Below are positions 1 through 5,148 of a stretch of DNA of 5,996 nt, in pieces. This DNA is from Omnitrophica bacterium RBG_13_46_9. GTDB taxonomy: Bacteria; Omnitrophota; Gorgyraeia; JABMRN01; RBG-13-46-9. The position numbers and the translations under genes are program-made. The notes beneath the pieces were generated by a model that was not told where the DNA came from, ran no database searches, and was given only the letters and a program-made list of their open reading frames with translations. The stretch is from positions 1-5,996 of the forward strand of contig MHFD01000021.1 in assembly GCA_001804045.1 (NCBI GenBank). The letters run 5' to 3'. The first letter of the stretch is position 1. Each line of letters begins with the position of its first letter.

Positions 1-36
1 AGGGCCTTGAGTGAGCACTGGTTTATTGCATGAGGG

Positions 37-78
37 TTTCCCGCTAATCGTTGTTAGCGTGGAAACTCGTTTGTTTTT
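37..78 (+). terminator. Possible intrinsic terminator of an upstream gene
   Basis: Positions 37-47 (TTTCCCGCTAA) pair with 54-65 (TTAGCG, one bulged T at 60, then GGAAA) around a 6-nt loop, giving about 11 base pairs. A T-rich tract follows at 70-78 (TTTGTTTTT). The tract starts several bases after the stem rather than directly, and the upstream gene is outside the window, so this is a moderate-to-weak call. It fits an upstream plus-strand gene ending before position 37. Confidence 0.35.
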
Positions 79-304
79 CGGAGTCGGGCGCTCTTGCTAA
101 GACCGCATAGAAGGGTGGCGCACACCGGAGATGGCATAAGTGTTTTTGCCATTGGGATAGAAAGCAAAGACAGAGGGTGTCTATCGCTGAATATAAGGAA
201 TCGGGAAAGGCAGAGCAGCAATAGAAGGAGGGCTATCAAGGATAAGCATACAAAGAGATAACCTGGAGCGTACAATTAATTCAGAAGAAGTTATGACCGA
301 TAAT

Positions 305-310
305 AGGAGA
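305..310 (+). promoter_or_regulatory. Ribosome binding site that decides the kamA start
   Basis: AGGAGA at 305-310 lies 9 nt before the ATG at 320. The in-frame ATG at 293 has only a weaker AGAAG immediately upstream and would add nine residues with no family counterpart. The site therefore favours 320 as the true start. Confidence 0.65.
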
Positions 311-319
311 GAAAGCTAC

Positions 320-1444
320 ATGAGCACAAATGCCGAAGAGATGCTGTTAGAAACGGATGAGCCACCCAGTAGTTCACAATGGAGTGATTGGAGGTGGCAG
401 TTAAGAAATAGAATATCAGATGTAGACAGACTCAGCAGAATTTTTTCATTTTCATATACCGAGTCAGCTAACTTAAAAAAAGTCATCAACAAATATCCTT
501 TCGCGATCACGCCGTATTATTTATCGCTCATTGACAAGGGTAACCCCAAAGATCCCATAAGGTTACAGTGCGTTCCGTCTCTTGAAGAGGAAAAACTATA
601 TTTCGAGATTCAGGACGACCCGCTGGGCGAAGAAAAAGATTCGGTATTGCCGGGACTCGTTCACCGATACCCCGACAGGGCGCTGATAACTCTGACAAAT
701 ATGTGCCCCGTATATTGCAGGCATTGTACCAGAAAGCGGGAGTGGCCTAACGGAAAATGGATCAGAAAGCCGCAGGAGATGGAAGCCATATATGCATATA
801 TCAGTCAGCATGAGGAAGTGAGAGATGTTATCCTTTCGGGGGGAGACCCTTTTATTCTGTCTGCGGGCAGGCTTGAGTCTGTATTATGCAATCTTAGAAA
901 GATCGCCCATGTTGAGATTATAAGGATCGGCACACGCTGCCCCGTATTTTTGCCTCAGAGGGTAGATGAAGAGCTGATAGGGGTCTTAAAAAAATATCGT
1001 CCCATATGGCTCAACACTCATTTTAACCATCCCGTTGAAATAACAAAAGAGGCTGGCGAGGCGTGCGATAAGATTTTATGCGCCGGAATACCCCTAGGCA
1101 ACCAAACGGTGCTGTTAAAGGGTATCAATGACGATGCCGAAACGATGACTAAGCTATGCAGGGGGCTTTTAAGGATCGGCGTAAGGCCTTACTACCTTTT
1201 TCAATGCGACCCCGTAAGCGGCACAGCCCATTTCAGGACATCGATAGAGAAAGGATTGGAGATAATAAAGGGCATGAGGGGGTTTACATCAGGCCTTGCT
1301 GTCCCGACGTTTGTCGTGGATGGCCTGGAAGGCCAGGGCAAAGTCCCGCTGCAGCCGAATTACGCCGTTTCACGAGAGAAGAGCTATATGCTTTTAAAGG
1401 GATACAGGGACGATGTTTTCAGATACTATAACCCAGAGGATTAA
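320..1444 (+). CDS. kamA: KamA-family radical SAM aminomutase (lysine 2,3-aminomutase-like)
   Basis: Predicted PLP- and SAM-dependent enzyme that moves the alpha-amino group of an amino acid, probably L-lysine, to the beta carbon. In the 374-residue protein from ATG 320, the family N-terminal motif WSDWRWQLRNRI is at about 21-32. The radical SAM 4Fe-4S cysteines are C129, C133 and C136 (CPVYCRHC), followed by R138, which aligns with the Arg binding the substrate carboxylate. SGGDP (173-177) follows. D297 (in QCDPVSG) and D334 (in VVDGLEG) align with the two Asp residues that hold the lysine side-chain amine in clostridial KAM; glutamate aminomutases carry Lys and Asn there. K341 aligns with the PLP lysine. 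The protein stops near the start of the clostridial C-terminal tail, so the CxCxxC zinc cysteines and about 40-50 residues are missing. Cytoplasmic. An in-frame ATG at 293 is the alternative start. It is first in an operon with two ATP-grasp ligases, which suggests biosynthesis rather than lysine fermentation. The family is certain and the lysine substrate likely. An EpmB-like role in EF-P modification is an alternative, but no epmA or efp is nearby. Confidence 0.93.
   Translation: MSTNAEEMLLETDEPPSSSQWSDWRWQLRNRISDVDRLSRIFSFSYTESANLKKVINKYPFAITPYYLSLIDKGNPKDPIRLQCVPSLEEEKLYFEIQDDPLGEEKDSVLPGLVHRYPDRALITLTNMCPVYCRHCTRKREWPNGKWIRKPQEMEAIYAYISQHEEVRDVILSGGDPFILSAGRLESVLCNLRKIAHVEIIRIGTRCPVFLPQRVDEELIGVLKKYRPIWLNTHFNHPVEITKEAGEACDKILCAGIPLGNQTVLLKGINDDAETMTKLCRGLLRIGVRPYYLFQCDPVSGTAHFRTSIEKGLEIIKGMRGFTSGLAVPTFVVDGLEGQGKVPLQPNYAVSREKSYMLLKGYRDDVFRYYNPED
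1435..1440 (+). promoter_or_regulatory. Ribosome binding site of the Ddl-like gene, inside the kamA 3' end
   Basis: AGAGGA at 1435-1440 lies in the last codons of the aminomutase gene, 10 nt before the ATG at 1451. A second AGAGGA at 1445-1450 abuts the ATG and is too close to act. The arrangement implies translational coupling of the first two genes. Confidence 0.5.
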
Positions 1445-1450
1445 AGAGGA

Positions 1451-2494
1451 ATGAGGATAGGCATAACGTTTAATCTGAAAGATGAGATATCTCCCGCTTC
1501 GGTCCTGAACAGCGAATACATCGAAGAATTTGATAAAACCGAAACCATAGATGCCATATGCGACGTTTTACAGAAAAACGGTTACGAGACAGTGCGCCTG
1601 GGCAGCGGCATAGAGATAGCGGAAAAGATAAAAAAAGAAAAGGTGAATTTTGTATTTAATATTGCGGAAGGGTACGGAGGGAGAAACAGGGAATCTTACG
1701 TCCCGTCTGTTTTAGAGATGTTGGATGTGCCTTATTCAGGCTCCGATCCGTTGACATTGGGCTTGACGCTTGATAAGATAGAGACTAAAAAAGTCGCCTT
1801 CCACGCGGGCATCCCCACTCCCCGTTACAAGGTTGTAAGGTCAATGGAAGATTTGCCGGCCGTATCAAGATTGCGATATCCGCTTATAACCAAGCCTGCA
1901 TGGGAAGGGTCCAGCAAGGGCATATACAACTCGTCAAGAGTATGTGACCAGAAAGCGCTGGCGGAAAGCGCAAGGGCGCTTCTTGAAAAATACCCGAATC
2001 AGCCCGTATTGGTCGAGGAATACATTAAAGGGAGGGAGGTCACGGCAGGCGTCATAGGAAACAATACCCCTAGGGTATTGGGCCTTATGGAGATCGTGAA
2101 TAAGTCCGGACCCGATGAAGATTTCTTTTACTCTCTGGAAGTGAAAAAAGATTGGGAAAGGCTGGTTGATTATATATCGCCTCCCAGGATAAACCGATTA
2201 TTGGATAAGCGCATAAGACATTATGCGCTTACGGCGTTCAAAGAATTCGGATGCAGGGACATCGCAAGGATAGATTTCAGGATATCCCGAAACGGTCAGA
2301 TATTTTTGCTTGAAGTGAACCCGTTACCGGGTCTATCGCCGGAATACGCGGACCTGGTGATAATGTCACGGAAAGTCGGCGTAGACTACGAAGATCTTAT
2401 TTTATCCATCCTGCATAGCGCTTTTTCGCGATACGGATTTGTGGATAGGCGTGAAATAAACGCCAAAGGCGGCATAAATTATGAGACGATATGA
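1451..2494 (+). CDS. D-Ala-D-Ala-ligase-like ATP-grasp carboxylate-amine ligase
   Basis: Predicted cytoplasmic ligase that activates a carboxylate as an acyl-phosphate with ATP and joins it to an amine. The 347 residues match Ddl in size and order: an N-terminal alpha/beta domain with FVFNIAEGYGGRNRES (67-82) and LDVPYSGSDP (91-100) ending in the DK at 108-109, ATP-binding KPAWEGSSKGI (148-158), VEEYIKGREV (188-197), and metal ligands D275 (RIDF), E288 and N290 (LEVNPLPG). Several Ddl substrate residues are not conserved in a by-eye alignment. The N-terminal GGxSxExxVS motif carrying the catalytic Glu is absent, the active-site Tyr (E. coli DdlB 216) falls on K233, and the Ser after PGM (DdlB 281) falls on Y299. 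This argues against a simple D-Ala-D-Ala product. It starts 6 nt after kamA and overlaps the next gene by 14 nt, so its substrate may be the aminomutase product. Automated pipelines will probably label it ddl; the ATP-grasp ligase call is firm, the substrate unknown. Confidence 0.9.
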   Translation: MRIGITFNLKDEISPASVLNSEYIEEFDKTETIDAICDVLQKNGYETVRLGSGIEIAEKIKKEKVNFVFNIAEGYGGRNRESYVPSVLEMLDVPYSGSDPLTLGLTLDKIETKKVAFHAGIPTPRYKVVRSMEDLPAVSRLRYPLITKPAWEGSSKGIYNSSRVCDQKALAESARALLEKYPNQPVLVEEYIKGREVTAGVIGNNTPRVLGLMEIVNKSGPDEDFFYSLEVKKDWERLVDYISPPRINRLLDKRIRHYALTAFKEFGCRDIARIDFRISRNGQIFLLEVNPLPGLSPEYADLVIMSRKVGVDYEDLILSILHSAFSRYGFVDRREINAKGGINYETI

Positions 2495-3470
2495 TCTTGC
2501 CCTTGCATGGAACAGCGGAAGCACGGAAAACTTCATAAAGTGGATACGGAAAGAATGCGCCTTGAGAAAATTGAAGTTTTTGCTTGTGACCGACAAGAAT
2601 GTGTCAGGGGTCATCGATGAGCTGGAAAAAGGAACGCTGAAAATAAGGTTTCTCATGGATAACGAAGCGGATTATAATGACACAAAAAATTTGTTTGCCA
2701 GACTCTGCTATGCGGTCAAAGATGTTGACGGTTATGTGGTATGCGACCCGGATGACGCCAGGCAGGCCGCGAATAAAGCCGTCACGCACTACGATTTGGT
2801 AAAGGCAAAAATACCGGTCCCGCATACCGTCGTTGTGCGGAATTGGGAACCCGATGATTTTAACCTGACAAAAGATGAATTAAAAAAGCTGGGAAATCCG
2901 TTTATCATAAAACCGGCCTCCGGTTTCGGCCAGAAAGGCGTGATCAAGGACGCCAGCGGTTCCATTACAGAGATCGCTCAGGCTAGGCACTTTAATAGGG
3001 GGGATGATTTTTTACTGCAGGAGAAGGTAGAGCCAATCACTATCGACAGCAGACAGGCCTGGTTCAGGACGTATTTTCTGTTCGGAGAGATCATTCCATG
3101 CTGGTGGGATACCGCGATAGGCCGTTATACCCATGTGACCCTGCGAGAGCTGCATAACTTCAATCTCCTTTCGCTTGCCAGGATTGTTTCGGAAATAGCC
3201 AGAATAACCAACATGGATTTTTTCTCTTCGGAGATCGCCATAACCGGCAGCGGCAAGGATAGGCATTTTGTAGCCATAGATTACGTGAACGATCAGCCCG
3301 AACTTTGCGTGCGTTCCCAGAAAGGCCAGGAAGGTCCCGTACCTGAAGTGGTGCAGCATATAGCCGAAAGGATCGCGGAGATTGCGTGGCGTATGTCAAA
3401 CGCCATTCCCGTGGGGATACATCGCTCGATATGGCTAGCAAAAGCCATGCTTGAAGACGAAAGCATATGA
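2481..3470 (+). CDS. Divergent ATP-grasp ligase, third gene of the kamA operon
   Basis: A 329-residue soluble protein with an ATP-grasp fold but no named family that I recognise. Residues 1-95 form an alpha/beta pre-ATP-grasp domain (LALAWNSGS 6-14, LMDNEADYNDTKNLF 58-72). The segment NKAVTHYDLVKAKIPVPHTVV (98-118) is the usual lead-in to the grasp. FIIKPASGFGQKGV (141-154) supplies the ATP lysine K144 and a Gly-rich loop, and LLQEKVEP (178-185) is the hinge. IIPCWWDTAIGRYTHVT (204-220) is a distinctive Trp-rich segment. Candidate metal ligands are E251 (SSEIAI) and D267/N270 (IDYVND), a D-x-x-N pattern in place of the common E-x-N. The start overlaps the upstream stop by 14 nt, with AAAGG at 2465-2469, 11 nt before the ATG. 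The tight coupling suggests a second ligation in the same pathway, perhaps extending or capping the product of the Ddl-like enzyme. The ATP-grasp assignment is firm; substrate and product are not inferable. Confidence 0.88.
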   Translation: MRRYDLALAWNSGSTENFIKWIRKECALRKLKFLLVTDKNVSGVIDELEKGTLKIRFLMDNEADYNDTKNLFARLCYAVKDVDGYVVCDPDDARQAANKAVTHYDLVKAKIPVPHTVVVRNWEPDDFNLTKDELKKLGNPFIIKPASGFGQKGVIKDASGSITEIAQARHFNRGDDFLLQEKVEPITIDSRQAWFRTYFLFGEIIPCWWDTAIGRYTHVTLRELHNFNLLSLARIVSEIARITNMDFFSSEIAITGSGKDRHFVAIDYVNDQPELCVRSQKGQEGPVPEVVQHIAERIAEIAWRMSNAIPVGIHRSIWLAKAMLEDESI

Positions 3471-3492
3471 TACGGTTTTACCCGACCCTTTT

Positions 3493-3552
3493 ACCCATGA
3501 ACCAGAAAGCCACGCCTGTAAGGGCGCGGATGAATGGCTTTCGGTTCAGGGT
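3493..3552. repeat. Long bulged palindrome after the kamA operon
   Basis: ACCC (3493-3496), TGAACC (3498-3503) and GAAAGCCA (3505-3512) pair with TGGCTTTC (3535-3542), GGTTCA (3543-3548) and GGGT (3549-3552), with single bulged A's at 3497 and 3504. That is 18 base pairs. The enclosed loop contains the first TGTAAG hairpin. No T-tract follows on either strand, so it is not a standard intrinsic terminator, although it could still protect or end the operon transcript. Confidence 0.6.
3510..3529 (+). repeat. TGTAAG palindromic unit, copy A
   Basis: CCACGCC (3510-3516), loop TGTAAG (3517-3522), GGCGCGG (3523-3529): a 7-bp stem with one A/C mismatch. The 5' flank (AGAAAG) resembles that of copy B (AGAAG). 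It lies inside the larger palindrome at 3493-3552. The style resembles REP elements or the terminal hairpins of IS200/IS605-type transposons, but no transposase is present. Confidence 0.5.
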
Positions 3553-3580
3553 TCCGCTCCACCGATAGAGCGGAACCCTG
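3547..3580. repeat. 13-bp perfect inverted repeat
   Basis: CAGGGTTCCGCTC (3547-3559) and GAGCGGAACCCTG (3568-3580) are perfect reverse complements around an 8-nt loop, CACCGATA. It is GC-rich and very stable. The plus strand continues TAAAAAG and the minus strand AACCG, so neither strand gives a U-tract. Its left arm overlaps the end of the palindrome at 3493-3552, so the two full helices cannot coexist. Confidence 0.75.
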
Positions 3581-3618
3581 TAAAAAGAGAAGCCACCGCT
3601 GTAAGGCGGTGGAGCTTC
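3581..3618 (-). terminator. Intrinsic terminator of the SGNH hydrolase gene
   Basis: On the minus strand GAAG, then CCACCGC, loop CTTACA, GCGGTGG and CTTC form an 11-bp stem with a 2-nt bulge. It is followed directly by TCTCTTTTTA, a usable U-tract. It begins about 48 nt after the stop codon of the minus-strand gene. The plus strand has no T-run on the other side, so it is unlikely to serve the kamA operon as an intrinsic terminator. Confidence 0.65.
3593..3612 (+). repeat. TGTAAG palindromic unit, copy B
   Basis: CCACCGC (3593-3599), loop TGTAAG (3600-3605), GCGGTGG (3606-3612): a perfect 7-bp stem of the same size and loop as copy A, with two base pairs swapped in compensation. An outer GAAG/CTTC extension (3589-3592 with 3615-3618, AG bulge) lengthens the stem to 11 bp. 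Read on the minus strand it is the stem of the terminator of the SGNH gene. Confidence 0.55.
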
Positions 3619-3666
3619 ACCTATCGATAAATAAACCATCCGCAACAGTTTATAAACTTCGAGAAA

Positions 3667-4902
3667 TTACTGGCAAGCGCGGGAAAGCCGCGTGATGATC
3701 TCAGGTTTTTGCCTTATGTAAGAGATTATCCTGGATGCGGCTGCCTTATGGCCGTTTTCGTTGGGGTGTATCAGATCTCCGAAATAGTAAGCCTTCTCTT
3801 TGGAGGATTCCGCCTTTTCGAGCGAGAAATAGAGGTCTATGTAATCAATGCCGTATTTTTTACATATCTCTTTAAGCCTTTCCTGGTAGTTCAATTTTGT
3901 CCACGGATAATTGAACTGCATAGCTGTCGGGAATATGATCACTATAAGCGGTATATCGTGTTTTTCTGAAATACGCTTTGCCTCAGCCAAATCCTTTTCG
4001 ACCTGGACCCATCCTTTATCCACCGCTTTATTGACGTCGTTCTCCGGGTCTACGCCAAGGCGACCGCCCAGGCTCGTGGCGAAGACATAACTCTCAACAA
4101 GCCGTCCCAGCGCGAACCTGTCTATATGCCGCAGCCATCCCAATTTCCGCACGGGAAACAGCACATCCCCTTCGCGCTCGCCGACATCGTAGATATCGTT
4201 TATATAAAACCCCCATATAATAAGGTCGGGTGACCATGAAAGGACGCGTCTCTTGAGATGCGCAAGCGTATACGTAGCGTCTAAAGAGCTTACACCCGCG
4301 TTTATCACCTCGACCCTGCGTTCCTTTGGCACCATGGATGACAGGTGCTTGCCCACAAGCGACGGGAATATATCCTTCTCGTTTACATAGTAACCGAATG
4401 TTATGGAATCACCTATAAAGACGACCCTGCAGGTATCGGCGGGCTTTTCCACCGCCATCTCCGGACCTCTGTTTCCCAGTGAATTGATCCTGAACGAGGC
4501 GGCTTTGTGCTTGGGATTGAGCTCTCTTATATCGAACTCGGCGGGGACTATCCAGTTTGCCTGTCCGTCGACATGTATTGAATATCCCGAAGTATTCGGA
4601 ACGTTTATATAACCAAGGACAGGGTCATCTTTTATCAGGGTCGATTTCATTATGCAGCCGTTGAAAAAGAATATATTGAGCATATCCTTGGGTGAGCGCC
4701 CCATAAGCCGGTCCAGACGTACTTTATCTTCCTGAAATGTCCTCTTCGCTATGCGGTTTTCGCGGTAACGCAGAAAAAACTCAGCCGGTATCAGTATTAT
4801 AATGATAGATATCACGAGGAGGGAGATGTTTACGGCAGGAAAGGAGCGTTTTGCGGCCTCTTTTTCAGTTTTTATATTTTTGTTATCTTTGTGTTTTATC
4901 AT
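3667..4902 (-). CDS. Membrane-anchored SGNH/GDSL-type hydrolase
   Basis: Predicted 411-residue esterase- or acetylesterase-type hydrolase anchored in the cytoplasmic membrane. Numbered from ATG 4902, a Lys-rich N-terminus (residues 1-20) is followed by one hydrophobic segment at about 23-44, suggesting a signal anchor with the catalytic domain outside. After a linker and the segment FRINSLGNRGPEM (about 137-149), the SGNH blocks appear in order: GDSITFG with nucleophile S166, INAGVSS with G203, FYIND with N235, and GDLIHPNENGH with the D376/H379 pair. All four SGNH positions are present, so it should be active. Likely substrates are acyl groups on extracellular polysaccharide, peptidoglycan or lipid; the sequence does not say which. 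A longer frame begins at a TTG at 4956, but that triplet is part of the -35 box and lies upstream of the predicted transcript. ATG 4902 has GGAAG 5 nt upstream. Monocistronic: own promoter upstream, terminator downstream, convergent with the kamA operon. Confidence 0.88.
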   Translation of the reverse strand: MIKHKDNKNIKTEKEAAKRSFPAVNISLLVISIIIILIPAEFFLRYRENRIAKRTFQEDKVRLDRLMGRSPKDMLNIFFFNGCIMKSTLIKDDPVLGYINVPNTSGYSIHVDGQANWIVPAEFDIRELNPKHKAASFRINSLGNRGPEMAVEKPADTCRVVFIGDSITFGYYVNEKDIFPSLVGKHLSSMVPKERRVEVINAGVSSLDATYTLAHLKRRVLSWSPDLIIWGFYINDIYDVGEREGDVLFPVRKLGWLRHIDRFALGRLVESYVFATSLGGRLGVDPENDVNKAVDKGWVQVEKDLAEAKRISEKHDIPLIVIIFPTAMQFNYPWTKLNYQERLKEICKKYGIDYIDLYFSLEKAESSKEKAYYFGDLIHPNENGHKAAASRIISYIRQKPEIITRLSRACQ

Positions 4903-4907
4903 ATAGT

Positions 4908-4912
4908 CTTCC
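4908..4912 (-). promoter_or_regulatory. Ribosome binding site of the SGNH hydrolase gene
   Basis: GGAAG on the minus strand (4912 to 4908) lies 5 nt before the ATG at 4902. The upstream TTG at 4956 has no purine-rich site before it. This supports the shorter start. Confidence 0.55.
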
Positions 4913-4927
4913 GCATGCGATATATAT

Positions 4928-4956
4928 AGTATACCTACCACATATGAATTTATCAA
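4928..4956 (-). promoter_or_regulatory. Sigma70-type promoter of the SGNH hydrolase gene
   Basis: On the minus strand, TTGATA (4956-4951) and TATACT (4933-4928) are separated by exactly 17 nt. Each hexamer matches consensus at five of six positions. Transcription should start near 4921, giving an untranslated leader of about 19 nt before ATG 4902. The -35 box contains the TTG that would be the start codon of the longer reading frame. Confidence 0.75.
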
Positions 4957-5026
4957 TTTAATTTAAACGCGATACCCGTACCGCTTCCCCAGACGGCGCC
5001 AGCCTCGGGTGGGAGCCGGAAAACCC

Positions 5027-5055
5027 TTGAGGAAACATGGGTGGTATGTTATAAT
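5027..5055 (+). promoter_or_regulatory. Extended -10 sigma70-type promoter of nfo
   Basis: A perfect TATAAT at 5050-5055 is preceded by TGT (5047-5049), an extended -10 motif. TTGAGG at 5027-5032 is a four-of-six -35 box at the optimal 17-nt spacing. Transcription is expected to begin near 5062. It diverges from the SGNH promoter, with about 140 bp between the two predicted start points. A broken inverted repeat (5003-5010 with 5023-5032) overlaps the -35 box. Confidence 0.8.
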
Positions 5056-5061
5056 ACGCCT

Positions 5062-5148
5062 TCAGAATGAGTCTTTTTTTCTCCTGTCAAGGAGAATTCA
5101 GTCCGAGTAAAGTCTTCTCAAATTAATATTTCAGCCCATGGAGCTTCA
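5062..5148 (+). other. 5' leader of nfo with a possible short upstream ORF
   Basis: About 87 nt separate the predicted transcription start from the nfo ATG. A 19-codon frame runs from ATG 5067 to TAA 5126, starting only about 5 nt into the transcript and ending 22 nt before nfo. Within it, TTCTCCT (5079-5085) and AGGAGAA (5090-5096) form a 7-bp hairpin with a GTCA loop that buries an AAGGAG-like ribosome site with no start codon at a usable distance. A run of seven T's (5074-5080) precedes it. Whether this is a regulatory leader or chance is not decidable by eye. Confidence 0.3.
5140..5143 (+). promoter_or_regulatory. Ribosome binding site of nfo
   Basis: GGAG at 5140-5143 lies 5 nt before the ATG at 5149. 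The nearby ATG at 5138 is out of frame. This fixes the start that matches the family N-terminus. Confidence 0.5.

Larger units (their letters stand above)
1..319. other. Left-edge intergenic region and leader of the kamA operon
   Basis: No convincing complete gene is visible on either strand. The only plus-strand frame open at the left edge ends in a TGA at 31-33, so up to ten codons of an upstream gene could end here, but that is too short to identify. A bulged hairpin with a T-rich tail follows (37-78). A 6-bp inverted repeat, ATGGCA/TGCCAT, lies at 131-152 with a 10-nt loop. A TACAAT at 271-276 could be a -10 box for the operon, but no good -35 sits 16-18 bp upstream, so the promoter is not assigned. 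A hydrophobic minus-strand reading frame at 54-275 begins with TTG, has no ribosome site and shows no recognisable domain. Confidence 0.5.

Noticed and set aside
1..33. Tail of an upstream plus-strand gene (about ten codons to TGA at 31-33)
   Set aside because: It is the only plus-strand frame open at the left edge and would fit the terminator-like hairpin after it, but ten codons cannot be distinguished from chance.
54..275. Minus-strand hydrophobic 73-codon frame upstream of kamA
   Set aside because: It begins with TTG, has no ribosome site, and consists of one leucine-rich stretch followed by low-information sequence with no recognisable domain.
271..276. TACAAT as the -10 box of the kamA operon promoter
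   Set aside because: No acceptable -35 hexamer at 16-18 bp and no extended -10 TG, so it is not listed as a promoter.
293..319. Upstream in-frame ATG at 293 as the kamA start
   Set aside because: It has a weaker ribosome site than ATG 320, which has AGGAGA 9 nt upstream; the added residues precede the conserved N-terminal region and have no family counterpart.
1156..1431. 91-codon plus-strand frame inside kamA
   Set aside because: It lies fully inside a well-supported gene in another frame and its Arg/Pro-rich translation matches nothing recognisable.
3012..3441. Minus-strand frames opposite the second ATP-grasp gene
   Set aside because: They are shadows of a coding region with clear ATP-grasp motifs, and they have no domain content of their own.
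3493..3618. CRISPR array or complete insertion sequence in the palindromic region
   Set aside because: There are only two short related units without regular spacers, no transposase or cas gene is present, and no target-site duplication is visible.
4981..5049. GC-rich stretch upstream of nfo as a tRNA or riboswitch
   Set aside because: No cloverleaf, T-loop consensus or known riboswitch core could be found by eye; only the short repeat at the -35 box stands out.
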